From the NCBI GenBank assembly GCA_029268325.1, contig JAJUGC010000111.1, positions 1-6,973 on the forward strand: a DNA stretch of 6,973 bases. The letters run 5' to 3'. Both the position numbers and the translations under genes were made by a program. Source of the DNA: Gammaproteobacteria bacterium (GTDB taxonomy: Bacteria; Pseudomonadota; Gammaproteobacteria; Pseudomonadales; Oleiphilaceae). This document shows, in pieces, positions 1 through 5,640 of this stretch. Every line of letters begins with the position of its first letter. Positions within the stretch are counted from its first letter, which is position 1. The notes under the pieces were generated by a model that ran no database searches, was not told the origin of the DNA, and worked only from the letters and a program-made list of their open reading frames with translations.

Positions 1-93
1 CCGATAGGTAACTATCCCATAACCCAAAAGGCGACTTTCGACCCGGATGAGGCCCGTACCAAAGCCGCTGCTTCTGTTATGGGTAATTACTAA
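1..93 (+). CDS. 3' end of a hypothetical protein (partial)
   Basis: The frame beginning at base 1 is open for 30 codons and ends at TAA (91-93). It gives a tail ending in DEARTKAAASVMGNY, with a mixed charged/alanine composition that looks like a real protein C-terminus. I do not recognise the family. A large hairpin follows the stop codon within 5 nt, which fits the end of a gene. The doubt is that a minus-strand glycine riboswitch transcript would run straight into this frame, and that bases 8-23 and 76-90 form an inverted repeat, so the stretch could instead be structured leader RNA of a minus-strand gene outside the window. The opposite strand is also open here in two frames but has no ATG or GTG start leading into an open frame. 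The call is tentative. Confidence 0.45.
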   Translation, partial: PIGNYPITQKATFDPDEARTKAAASVMGNY

Positions 94-97
94 ACAC

Positions 98-148
98 AGA
101 ACCGGATTTTTGCAGGGGCCTCAGGCCATTCCCGCAAAACCAGGTTCT
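98..148. terminator. Large imperfect hairpin, possible terminator or expression platform
   Basis: Outer arms AGAACC (98-103) and GGTTCT (143-148) pair perfectly. The helix continues with GG/CC, TTTTGC/GCAAAA and an inner GGCC-TCA-GGCC hairpin (117-127). It begins 5 nt after the plus-strand stop codon at 93 and 3 nt after the end of glycine aptamer II on the minus strand. Neither side has a proper U-tract: the plus-strand 3' flank reads TTACGC and the minus-strand flank reads GTGTTTAG. It could be a terminator for the plus-strand gene, a bidirectional barrier, or part of the riboswitch expression platform. Sequence alone does not decide this. Confidence 0.5.
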
Positions 149-150
149 TA

Positions 151-249
151 CGCTACTCCCTCTGTCCCCTGTACCTGAGAGTTTACACAGTCCTCTGACT
201 GCTTTGCCCCTTCGGTGGGCCGCTCTCGACGGCCTCTCTCCAGATAGCG
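151..249 (-). ncRNA. Glycine riboswitch, aptamer II
   Basis: Read on the minus strand from 249 to 151, this has the conserved glycine aptamer blocks in order: CTGGAGAGAG (243-234), the CCGAAGGGGCAA region (215-204), AAACTCTCAGG (183-173), and GGGGACAGAGGG (169-158). The closing helix P1 pairs CGCTA (249-245) with TAGCG (155-151). GCCC/GGGC encloses the CCGAA loop, and an additional hairpin CAGTC-AGAG-GACTG (202-189) forms the P3b arm. As the second aptamer of the tandem pair, it lies next to the downstream expression platform, which begins at about 150 and runs to lower coordinates. In this family, glycine binding usually switches on glycine cleavage or glycine/sodium symport genes. Confidence 0.93.
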
Positions 250-264
250 TATCTATTGATTGTG

Positions 265-339
265 AACGCAGTGCCTGTGCCTGAGCGATTATGGGAGTTT
301 GCGCCTTCGGCGGAGGATGGTTCCTCACTCTCCTGCGTT
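265..339 (-). ncRNA. Glycine riboswitch, aptamer I
   Basis: This is the 5' aptamer of the tandem glycine riboswitch on the minus strand. P1 is a perfect 7-bp helix, AACGCAG (339-333) with CTGCGTT (271-265). Inside it lie the conserved GGAGAG (333-328), the CCGCCGAAGGCGCAAACTCC block (313-294) and the CTCAGGCACAGG segment (285-274), which is a somewhat diverged version of the usual CUCAGG-AGGACAGAG block. A 15-nt linker (264-250) separates it from aptamer II, the spacing expected for a tandem arrangement. The transcription start predicted from the promoter at 347-375 falls at about 340, so the RNA would begin almost exactly at this aptamer. Confidence 0.92.
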
Positions 340-346
340 GGGGCGC

Positions 347-375
347 ATTATAAGCCCAACAGGGCTTGCTGTCTG
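347..375 (-). promoter_or_regulatory. Sigma70-type promoter of the glycine riboswitch transcript
   Basis: On the minus strand, CAGACA (375-370, 4 of 6 matches to TTGACA) is separated by 17 bp from a perfect TATAAT (352-347). The start site would be about 7 nt further, near 340, directly at the first base pair of aptamer I. The promoter lies 15 bp beyond the nfi stop codon, so the riboswitch transcript can be made independently of the sel1-nfi operon. The spacer contains the perfect inverted repeat AAGCCC-TGTT-GGGCTT (367-352). Confidence 0.8.
352..367. repeat. Inverted repeat AAGCCC-N4-GGGCTT within the promoter spacer
   Basis: This perfect 6-bp dyad with a 4-nt centre lies 23 bp after the nfi stop codon and fills the spacer between the -35 and -10 elements of the riboswitch promoter. 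As RNA it could be a short terminator-like stem for the sel1-nfi transcript, but the following bases (ATAATGCG) are not a U-tract. As DNA it could be an operator. Both readings are inference. Confidence 0.45.
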
Positions 376-389
376 CCCCCAATACCAGA

Positions 390-1103
390 CTAAAGCTTCC
401 CTTGATCCAGCAACGCCTGCTGCTTGGCCAGCCACTGCTGCCCGCGCCCTGAAGCCAGGCCGTCCGCATAGCGGGTGGTTTCCGGCAAACGGTATTTAGT
501 GGTACAGGCCATCACATAATCCAGTGCGGTAGCCAGGCTAATGCGATGGCCCAGAGAGATGTAGAGGGGTTTGACTCCCTCCCGGGTGCGCAAGACCGCC
601 CCAATCTGCTCGCCTTTGTCCATTAGCGCTGTCCATTCTCCTCGCTTCTCGGGAACTGGGCCGTGGGTGCCGGTCAACCGGCTTTTTCCAACCCCGATGG
701 TGGGCTTTCCGGTCAGCAGGCCAATATGGGAGGCAATGCCCAGCCGTCTCGGGTGAGCGATTCCCATTCCATCGCACAACAGCAGGTCAGGCTCCACCTT
801 CAGCATGTCCAGCGCCCGTAGGATAACCGGGCATTCCCGGAAGGAAAGCAGCCCCGGAACATAAGGAAAGTTCACCGGAGCCCTGGCAATGGCATAGTCC
901 AGCAACTGCAGATCCGGGAACCCCAGCACGGCAATGGCAGCCCGTGCCGTGTCGTCACTTTCAAATCCCACGTCAACCCCCGCCACCGTTGTCACCTGCC
1001 CCAGCTCATCCTGGCGAACAACCTGTACAGCCAACTCCTTTTGCATGGCAATGGCCTCGGCTACCGACAAATTGGCCCATTGCTCTACCAGGTCCTGCTC
1101 CAT
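390..1103 (-). CDS. nfi: Endonuclease V (deoxyinosine 3' endonuclease)
   Basis: This DNA-repair enzyme nicks the second phosphodiester bond 3' of deoxyinosine and other deaminated bases, using Mg2+. The 237-residue protein aligns along its whole length with E. coli endonuclease V. Shared blocks include GVDVGFE (metal ligand Asp44), PYVPGLLSFRE (substrate-contacting Tyr81, Glu90), DGMGIAHPRRLGIASHIGLL (Asp111, His117), PTIGVGKSRL (Lys140), LMDKGEQ, and GHRISLATAL, then YRLPETTRYAD near the end. No key residue is missing. I chose ATG at 1103-1101. It lies 5 nt after the stop of the Sel1 gene, with GGGAG inside that gene's last codons 11 nt upstream. A TTG at 1112-1110 would add three residues and overlap the Sel1 stop, but leaves almost no room for a ribosome binding site. 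The gene ends with TAG (392-390), 15 bp before the riboswitch promoter. Confidence 0.96.
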   Translation of the reverse strand: MEQDLVEQWANLSVAEAIAMQKELAVQVVRQDELGQVTTVAGVDVGFESDDTARAAIAVLGFPDLQLLDYAIARAPVNFPYVPGLLSFRECPVILRALDMLKVEPDLLLCDGMGIAHPRRLGIASHIGLLTGKPTIGVGKSRLTGTHGPVPEKRGEWTALMDKGEQIGAVLRTREGVKPLYISLGHRISLATALDYVMACTTKYRLPETTRYADGLASGRGQQWLAKQQALLDQGKL

Positions 1104-1108
1104 GGGAA

Positions 1109-1549
1109 TCAATGCTCCCGATCCAGACCGGTTTTCTGCAAAAACTGCCGGGCCTCATCCAGCTCTGGAGACTCCATCCCCGCATGTTCCAGCGCCAAAG
1201 CTTGCCGGTACCATTCAGCGGCCTTGCGTTGGTCTGCCAACCGGCCCCGGCCATCCACATGGATACGAGCCAGGAGGATAAACGCCATAAACTCGTTACG
1301 GCCTGCCGCCTGTTCATACAGCCGGATGGCTTCATCCATATCCTGCTCCACTCCCAGCCCTTGCTCGTACATGGCTCCCAGGTTCACGATGGCACGGGGC
1401 GCCCCCTGGTCTGCCGCACTAGACAGCCAGCGGAGGGCCAGCGGATAACTGCGCTCCACCCCAATTCCGTCCAGATAAAACATGCCCAACAGGGTTTGGG
1501 CACCAACATTCCCCTGCTCCGCCGCCACCATCAACCGCTCGATATCCAT
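1109..1549 (-). CDS. Sel1-repeat (TPR-like) protein
   Basis: This 146-residue protein is made almost wholly of three tandem Sel1-like helical repeats, at about residues 14-49, 50-85 and 86-123. Each has the family pattern: A..LG..Y..G.GV..D...A..WY..AA..G, seen as LLGMFYLDGIGVERSYPLAL, NLGAMYEQGLGVEQDMDEAI and a more diverged third copy with AAEWYRQAL. There is no signal peptide or membrane segment, so it is probably cytoplasmic. Sel1 repeats are protein-binding scaffolds; the partner cannot be read from sequence. The ATG at 1549 is preceded by an AGGTAGG stretch about 7 nt away. It is the first gene of a two-gene operon with nfi, whose start lies 5 nt after its TGA stop and whose ribosome binding site overlaps its coding end. 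A function tied to DNA repair is not implied by this alone. Confidence 0.9.
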   Translation of the reverse strand: MDIERLMVAAEQGNVGAQTLLGMFYLDGIGVERSYPLALRWLSSAADQGAPRAIVNLGAMYEQGLGVEQDMDEAIRLYEQAAGRNEFMAFILLARIHVDGRGRLADQRKAAEWYRQALALEHAGMESPELDEARQFLQKTGLDREH

Positions 1550-1763
1550 TGCACTACCTACCTATTAGCCCATCACCTATCTGTGTGCAGGAATACTCTG
1601 TTTGGTCGTCCGTTTCAATCATTGCCTTCAAACCCATGGCGAATGCTGACAATGGGCCCACAAAATCAATGCCTAATGGACTGATTCCTTAGACGTGGTT
1701 ACAGGCGAACAATAGTATTTGTCTCGTATGGATCGGTATTTCGGGATCAAGGAAGGAGATCTC
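1550..1763. other. Divergent intergenic region with weak promoter candidates
   Basis: This 214-bp region separates the leftward sel1-nfi operon from the rightward lipoprotein gene, so it should hold promoters for both. On the plus strand, TAGTAT at 1713-1718 is a plausible -10 (4 of 6 matches), but its -35 is poor. On the minus strand, TTGAAA at about 1616-1611 followed 17 bp later by TATTCC is a weak candidate for sel1. I see no small gene, strong hairpin or recognisable operator here. Confidence 0.35.
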
Positions 1764-4370
1764 ATGAACCACAATAAAACCATTCTCTGTGCAAGCGCTT
1801 TGGTTCTCCTCTACGGACTTGCGGCCTGTAGTGGCGGAGGTTCCTCCTCTGACGGATCCAAACCTGGTCCTGCCAACCTCCAAGGCCAGGTGGCCCATGG
1901 TGTGGCCTCTGACGCCATTGTCCGGGCTGTGCGGGCCGATACCGGCGAAGAACTCGCCACCACCCGTACAGACGCAGACGGCACCTACCAATTAACCTTG
2001 GACTATACCGGGCCTGTTCTTCTAACAGCGGAAACCGACGAGAGCACCCTCCTGCGTTGCGATTCCCTGTTACCGGAAGGTTGCGGAACCTTTCCCCCAT
2101 CCAGTGCAGGAGACCTGAACCAAAATGGCCTGATTGACCATGGCGAAACCTATCAGCCCGGGCCAGGATACTTCCAGTTGCAGAGCTTTGTTCCCGCCGA
2201 ACAACTCGGACAAAAGACGCCGATCGCCATCAGCCCCCTGACTCATGCCACCTGGGCCCTGGCCCAACGATCAGGCACTCCCTCCACGACTGACTTCAGG
2301 CGGGCCCAAAGCCAGGTCAACAGCCTGTTTGGGATGGAAGGTGACCACAGCCATGGAACAGTTGGCTCCCGTTCATCGACTCAAACCATCGAAGACCGGA
2401 ACAGGATTGCCCATAGCGCGGTTGTAACTGCGCTGAACTCCTGGGCTTTCCAACAGCCGGAAGGGTACCAGCAGGCTGTGGAGCACTTTACCGAAACTCT
2501 CACCAACAACCAGTTGCCGGGCCACCTTCCGGGCCAACATCAACTCAGCCTCAGTGGAATCATGAAACTGGCGGAAACCGCCATACAACGTGCGACCCCA
2601 GAACATTCCGGCTGGCCCATTTCCGATCTAATTGCCCGCTTCGGAATTCTCCAGCACATTGGTGCCGGCCATGGCAAAAATCCGGTTCCCCTACCCACCC
2701 CTGACCGGGATTATCCAGGCCCGTTCCTGGATCCGCTGGCCAAAGGCAAGCGCCTGATTTCCGACTTGCGCTCCTGGGCCTATAGCCTGATGGAAGAACT
2801 GGACGCCGACAACGACAAGTACTCCGCCCGTTTAGTGGACCTGGAGCAACTTGCCAACGCCCTGGAAAAACAACACCCTTTACTGAAGGATGCCTACCGC
2901 CTGTTTGGGATGCCGTCCAACCGGGTCTTCGAACGCATTTGGAACGACCTCTACCCCTGCCTGGCCGCCAGCACCCTGGCCTTGCAGGCCAGTGAAATCG
3001 TTCACCAGCCCGCCCTCTGCCCGACCCTGGATCTTTCCGGCGACCTGGTGGAATTGCAGGGCCAACTACTTAACAAAAATGGCCTGGTCATCAGCGACAT
3101 CAGCACGCTTAGAATTGAGAAGGTCAACGCCGACAACTCGGGCGAGACGGAGTTTCAATTCTCCGGAAAGCTTTTGGATCACAACACGGGCGTCAGCCTG
3201 ACCATTGCCTCTGCCCGCTGGCACTATCGTCTCAAGCCCGGCCAGGCCCAGCTTTCAGACGACTGGCACACAGCCCAAAGCCAGCTCCACACCTCCAGCC
3301 TGGAAAGCACCATTGTCCTGTCAGACGAGCAGCAGACCCAATATGAAGGCAGCTGGCACCTGCTCCTGGACTCCGGCAGCGATACGCCTTCCGCCCAGAC
3401 AATCGCCGACGGTGTATTCCGCTCTCACCATGGCTCCCTGAGGGGAGTGTTCAGCAGCGAGTTGGAGCAATACTCCAAAACCGGAAAGCACAAGAATGAT
3501 ATCCGTAAGGGCAGCCTGGCCTTCCAGGGGACGCTGCACAGCACGACTGGCGACCTCATGACTGGCACCCTCCAGGTGGAAAGCGATGACACCGACGATC
3601 TCGATGACGTCCGCCCACTGAACTTCAGTTTCGAGGGCCGGCTCGAAAGCCTGGCCGGCAGTACCTTCGAAGGCAGCCTCCAGCTCATGTCTGATACGCC
3701 CCACTATGGAGAGCCTGCCAACCTGTCAGACTGGTTTGGGTGGTGGCATGCAGACCAGCTTGGAAAGTCGGTCACCGCCGGCCTGAAGCTCCTGGACTTC
3801 ACTGGCAAGGTTACCACCGCCACCGATGAGTACCTGCTGTTGCGGGCCTATCTCAACATCCATAACCCGGGCAACCTGACCAGCACAGAAGCCATACGGG
3901 AGTGGAACCTTGATACCTGGGGCGATATGCTCAACGGTACCCCCGAACAGTTTTCCCGCTTCTCCGCCACTTTGCTGTTTGAGGAAGGTATCCCGGGCCG
4001 GGAGAGTAGCTGGGTGTCAGTCTCCCTGGATCGTACCGGCTACCGGGAAGCCTCGGCGGAGCTGCGGTTAAGCTCCAACCTGGCCAGCGATTGGCGCTCC
4101 ATGACCCTGCGCTACGATTACTCAGGTGGCACTGACCTACAAAGTCCTACCCAGCTTTTCAGCTTGATTAACCAAAATGGCGCGAAGTTGAAAATGGATG
4201 TGGCCTGTGAAGCCTCAAGTGACCGTCCCTTACGCAACTGCAAGAACCCGCTGAAGAACATCAAAGGGACTCTGTTGGCAGAAGGTAAAAACGTCGGTTC
4301 CCTGCAAATGCTGGACAACCGCTTGCTCAAGGTGACCTACAGCGACGGCCAATTCGAAACCCTACAATAA
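1764..4370 (+). CDS. Large outer-membrane lipoprotein of unknown function with an EF-hand-like loop
   Basis: This 868-residue protein starts with a lipoprotein signal peptide: NHNK, then a hydrophobic core, then the lipobox LAAC with lipidated Cys22. The next residues (SGGGSSS) lack the Asp+2 retention signal, so it should be sorted to the outer membrane. Residues about 38-92 resemble a carboxypeptidase-regulatory-like beta-sandwich (GQVAHGVASDAIVRAVRADT, then TDADGTYQLTL). DLNQNGLIDHGE (117-128) matches every ligand position of a canonical EF-hand/dockerin calcium loop. A mostly helical middle (about 155-410) is followed by a beta-rich part with recurring FxFxGxL elements (about 464-470, 586-591, 621-627). 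The six mature cysteines besides Cys22 fall in three close pairs (99/107, 399/419, 815/826), suggesting disulfides. The start is ATG 1764, because AAGGAAGGAG lies 6-7 nt upstream; an earlier TTG at 1719 would bury the signal peptide. The next gene, a beta-barrel, follows after 45 bp. I do not recognise a named family. Confidence 0.9.
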   Translation: MNHNKTILCASALVLLYGLAACSGGGSSSDGSKPGPANLQGQVAHGVASDAIVRAVRADTGEELATTRTDADGTYQLTLDYTGPVLLTAETDESTLLRCDSLLPEGCGTFPPSSAGDLNQNGLIDHGETYQPGPGYFQLQSFVPAEQLGQKTPIAISPLTHATWALAQRSGTPSTTDFRRAQSQVNSLFGMEGDHSHGTVGSRSSTQTIEDRNRIAHSAVVTALNSWAFQQPEGYQQAVEHFTETLTNNQLPGHLPGQHQLSLSGIMKLAETAIQRATPEHSGWPISDLIARFGILQHIGAGHGKNPVPLPTPDRDYPGPFLDPLAKGKRLISDLRSWAYSLMEELDADNDKYSARLVDLEQLANALEKQHPLLKDAYRLFGMPSNRVFERIWNDLYPCLAASTLALQASEIVHQPALCPTLDLSGDLVELQGQLLNKNGLVISDISTLRIEKVNADNSGETEFQFSGKLLDHNTGVSLTIASARWHYRLKPGQAQLSDDWHTAQSQLHTSSLESTIVLSDEQQTQYEGSWHLLLDSGSDTPSAQTIADGVFRSHHGSLRGVFSSELEQYSKTGKHKNDIRKGSLAFQGTLHSTTGDLMTGTLQVESDDTDDLDDVRPLNFSFEGRLESLAGSTFEGSLQLMSDTPHYGEPANLSDWFGWWHADQLGKSVTAGLKLLDFTGKVTTATDEYLLLRAYLNIHNPGNLTSTEAIREWNLDTWGDMLNGTPEQFSRFSATLLFEEGIPGRESSWVSVSLDRTGYREASAELRLSSNLASDWRSMTLRYDYSGGTDLQSPTQLFSLINQNGAKLKMDVACEASSDRPLRNCKNPLKNIKGTLLAEGKNVGSLQMLDNRLLKVTYSDGQFETLQ

Positions 4371-4415
4371 CAACCGGCCGAGCCGACCGACCCACCTACA
4401 CCTGGCCATAATAAT

Positions 4416-5579
4416 ATGAAGAGTGTTCAGCCACAGGCAGCGGCGCAAGGATCAGCGCCGCTGTACCCTCGGCTTTATTTGTTTAACAGACTCCCCCCCT
4501 TTAACCCGCTGCGGGCTTTCTGTTTGGCTCTGGGGTTATTGCCGGTCTTCGCCCAGAGCGCAGACTATGGGGTCTACACCAAGCTGGACACCATCACTTT
4601 CAGTGAAATCGCCCCCATTGACCAGATCATCGACAATGAGCCCATCGACTTCACCAATGGCGAGCTGGCCTTCACCTACAACCGATTTGAACTGGGATTT
4701 CGCTGGAAGAATTGGCGAATCGGCTACCTGGCCCGCTACGACTACCGGTTGGAGTTCAGTGAAGATACGGCCCGCTTTTACTATGAAGAAGAAGGAGCTG
4801 GACAGCGCCCTAATACTCCCCGCAACTATGACGTGTACCTTGACGTCATGCATCAGCGCAGCCAGGGGTTCGCCGTCCACTACGACTGGCAGATACGAGA
4901 CAACCTGAACGTCACACCGTCGGTCTCCCTGCTTTTTGCCAACGGCCTGCTGGACGGCAAGATAGAAGGCGAGGCGCAGTTTTTCGGCAACGATATCTAT
5001 AGCGGTCGGCTCGACTTGGACTATCGGTATGATGAAGACTTCATCTTTGAACGGAACCTGGGTGGGGACAAGATCCGGGGGACGGGCTACACCTTCGATA
5101 TTGCCGTGGACTGGCGCCCCAGCCATCACTGGCGCTTCCACCTCCAGACCTACGACTTGATCTCCTATATCCATTGGCGGGATGCTCCCCGCACTGTGGC
5201 CACGGCAGATGCGGAGCCGGAAGTCACGGAAGATCCGTTTGAGCGCTACAAGGAAGCGTCTGTGCGAGGCAAGGAAACCAGCAGTTCCTTTCGCCAGCGG
5301 ATTACCCCCAGAGCCCTGCTAGGCGGCAGTTTCCACTACCGTAACTTCAGCGTTCCCCTGGAGCTGTATCTGGAGCCGGACCGGGTCTTTGTCTTCCCGT
5401 CCCTTGCCTATTCCATCGGTCGCTGGGAGCTGGCTCTCCTTGCGGAACCCAGGGTGGATGCATTTGGCCTGCGAATTGGCCATCCCTGGCTGTCATTTGT
5501 CTTTATGGCCGACCGGCTGGATTATGAAAAGGCCAAGTTCTTTTCCTTCGGCCTGAACCTGCGGGTCCCCCTATTCTGA
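4416..5579 (+). CDS. Predicted outer-membrane beta-barrel protein
   Basis: The 387-residue reading has a hydrophobic signal core at residues 34-45 (AFCLALGLLPVF) with likely cleavage after Ala46 or Ser48. Many strands with alternating aromatic and polar residues follow (for example FELGFRWKNWRIGYLARYDY, 71-90), and the protein ends in a C-terminal Phe (NLRVPLF), as outer-membrane barrels recognised by BAM commonly do. There are no cysteines after the signal. A long acidic/polar segment at about 265-290 (ATADAEPEVTEDPFERYKEA) looks like a surface loop. No named family is recognised. The start is uncertain. ATG 4416 has no Shine-Dalgarno and gives an unusually long 33-residue region before the hydrophobic core, crossed by a strong hairpin. 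TTG at 4479 would give a normal 25-27-residue signal peptide, but also lacks a ribosome binding site. It lies 45 bp after the lipoprotein gene and is probably co-expressed with it as an envelope pair. Confidence 0.85.
   Translation: MKSVQPQAAAQGSAPLYPRLYLFNRLPPFNPLRAFCLALGLLPVFAQSADYGVYTKLDTITFSEIAPIDQIIDNEPIDFTNGELAFTYNRFELGFRWKNWRIGYLARYDYRLEFSEDTARFYYEEEGAGQRPNTPRNYDVYLDVMHQRSQGFAVHYDWQIRDNLNVTPSVSLLFANGLLDGKIEGEAQFFGNDIYSGRLDLDYRYDEDFIFERNLGGDKIRGTGYTFDIAVDWRPSHHWRFHLQTYDLISYIHWRDAPRTVATADAEPEVTEDPFERYKEASVRGKETSSSFRQRITPRALLGGSFHYRNFSVPLELYLEPDRVFVFPSLAYSIGRWELALLAEPRVDAFGLRIGHPWLSFVFMADRLDYEKAKFFSFGLNLRVPLF
4438..4463 (+). repeat. Perfect 9-bp hairpin at the lipoprotein/barrel gene junction
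   Basis: CAGCGGCGC (4438-4446) and GCGCCGCTG (4455-4463) are perfect inverted complements around an 8-nt loop. The stem is very GC-rich, and a U-rich stretch (GGCTTTATTTGTTT, 4471-4484) follows 7 nt after it, further away than in a textbook intrinsic terminator. It falls inside the first 16 codons of the barrel gene if ATG 4416 is used, and ahead of the coding region if TTG 4479 is used. It may attenuate transcription between the two genes, stabilise the lipoprotein message, or hinder translation. Confidence 0.6.
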
Positions 5580-5597
5580 TCCTCAAGCAAAAGGCGG

Positions 5598-5615
5598 GGT
5601 TCCCAGTGTGGAACC
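5598..5615 (-). terminator. Hairpin between convergent genes, probable terminator of the TetR gene
   Basis: GGTTCC (5615-5610 on the minus strand) pairs with GGAACC (5603-5598) around a 6-nt loop. On the minus strand it is followed by CCGCCTTTTGC, giving a short T-run after the stem. It sits 18 bp past the barrel gene stop and 25 bp past the TetR gene stop. On the plus strand no U-tract follows, so its main role is more likely in the TetR direction, although it may hinder both. Confidence 0.5.
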
Positions 5616-5640
5616 GGCAAACCCGGATCCAAGGCAGCGC

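Noticed and set aside
77..469. 130-codon minus-strand reading frame across the riboswitch
   Set aside because: It covers the structured glycine aptamers, promoter and the end of nfi in another frame; the product is low-complexity and Arg/Ser/Trp-rich, with no family resemblance.
944..1684. 246-codon plus-strand reading frame
   Set aside because: It lies opposite the well-supported nfi and Sel1 genes; its Pro/His/Gln-rich product is typical of an antisense shadow.
1719..1763. TTG start extending the lipoprotein by 15 residues
   Set aside because: It would place charged residues ahead of the signal peptide, and the strong AAGGAAGGAG site points to ATG 1764.
3321..3704. 127-codon minus-strand reading frame inside the lipoprotein gene
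   Set aside because: It is an antisense shadow with no start signal or family resemblance.
4514..4536. CCCG-CTG-CGGG mini-hairpin followed by CTTTCTGTTT as a terminator
   Set aside because: It is a 4-bp stem inside the signal peptide coding region of the barrel gene; too weak and in the wrong place.
4536..5174. 212-codon minus-strand reading frame
   Set aside because: It is antisense to the barrel gene, whose signal peptide, strand pattern and terminal Phe support the plus strand.
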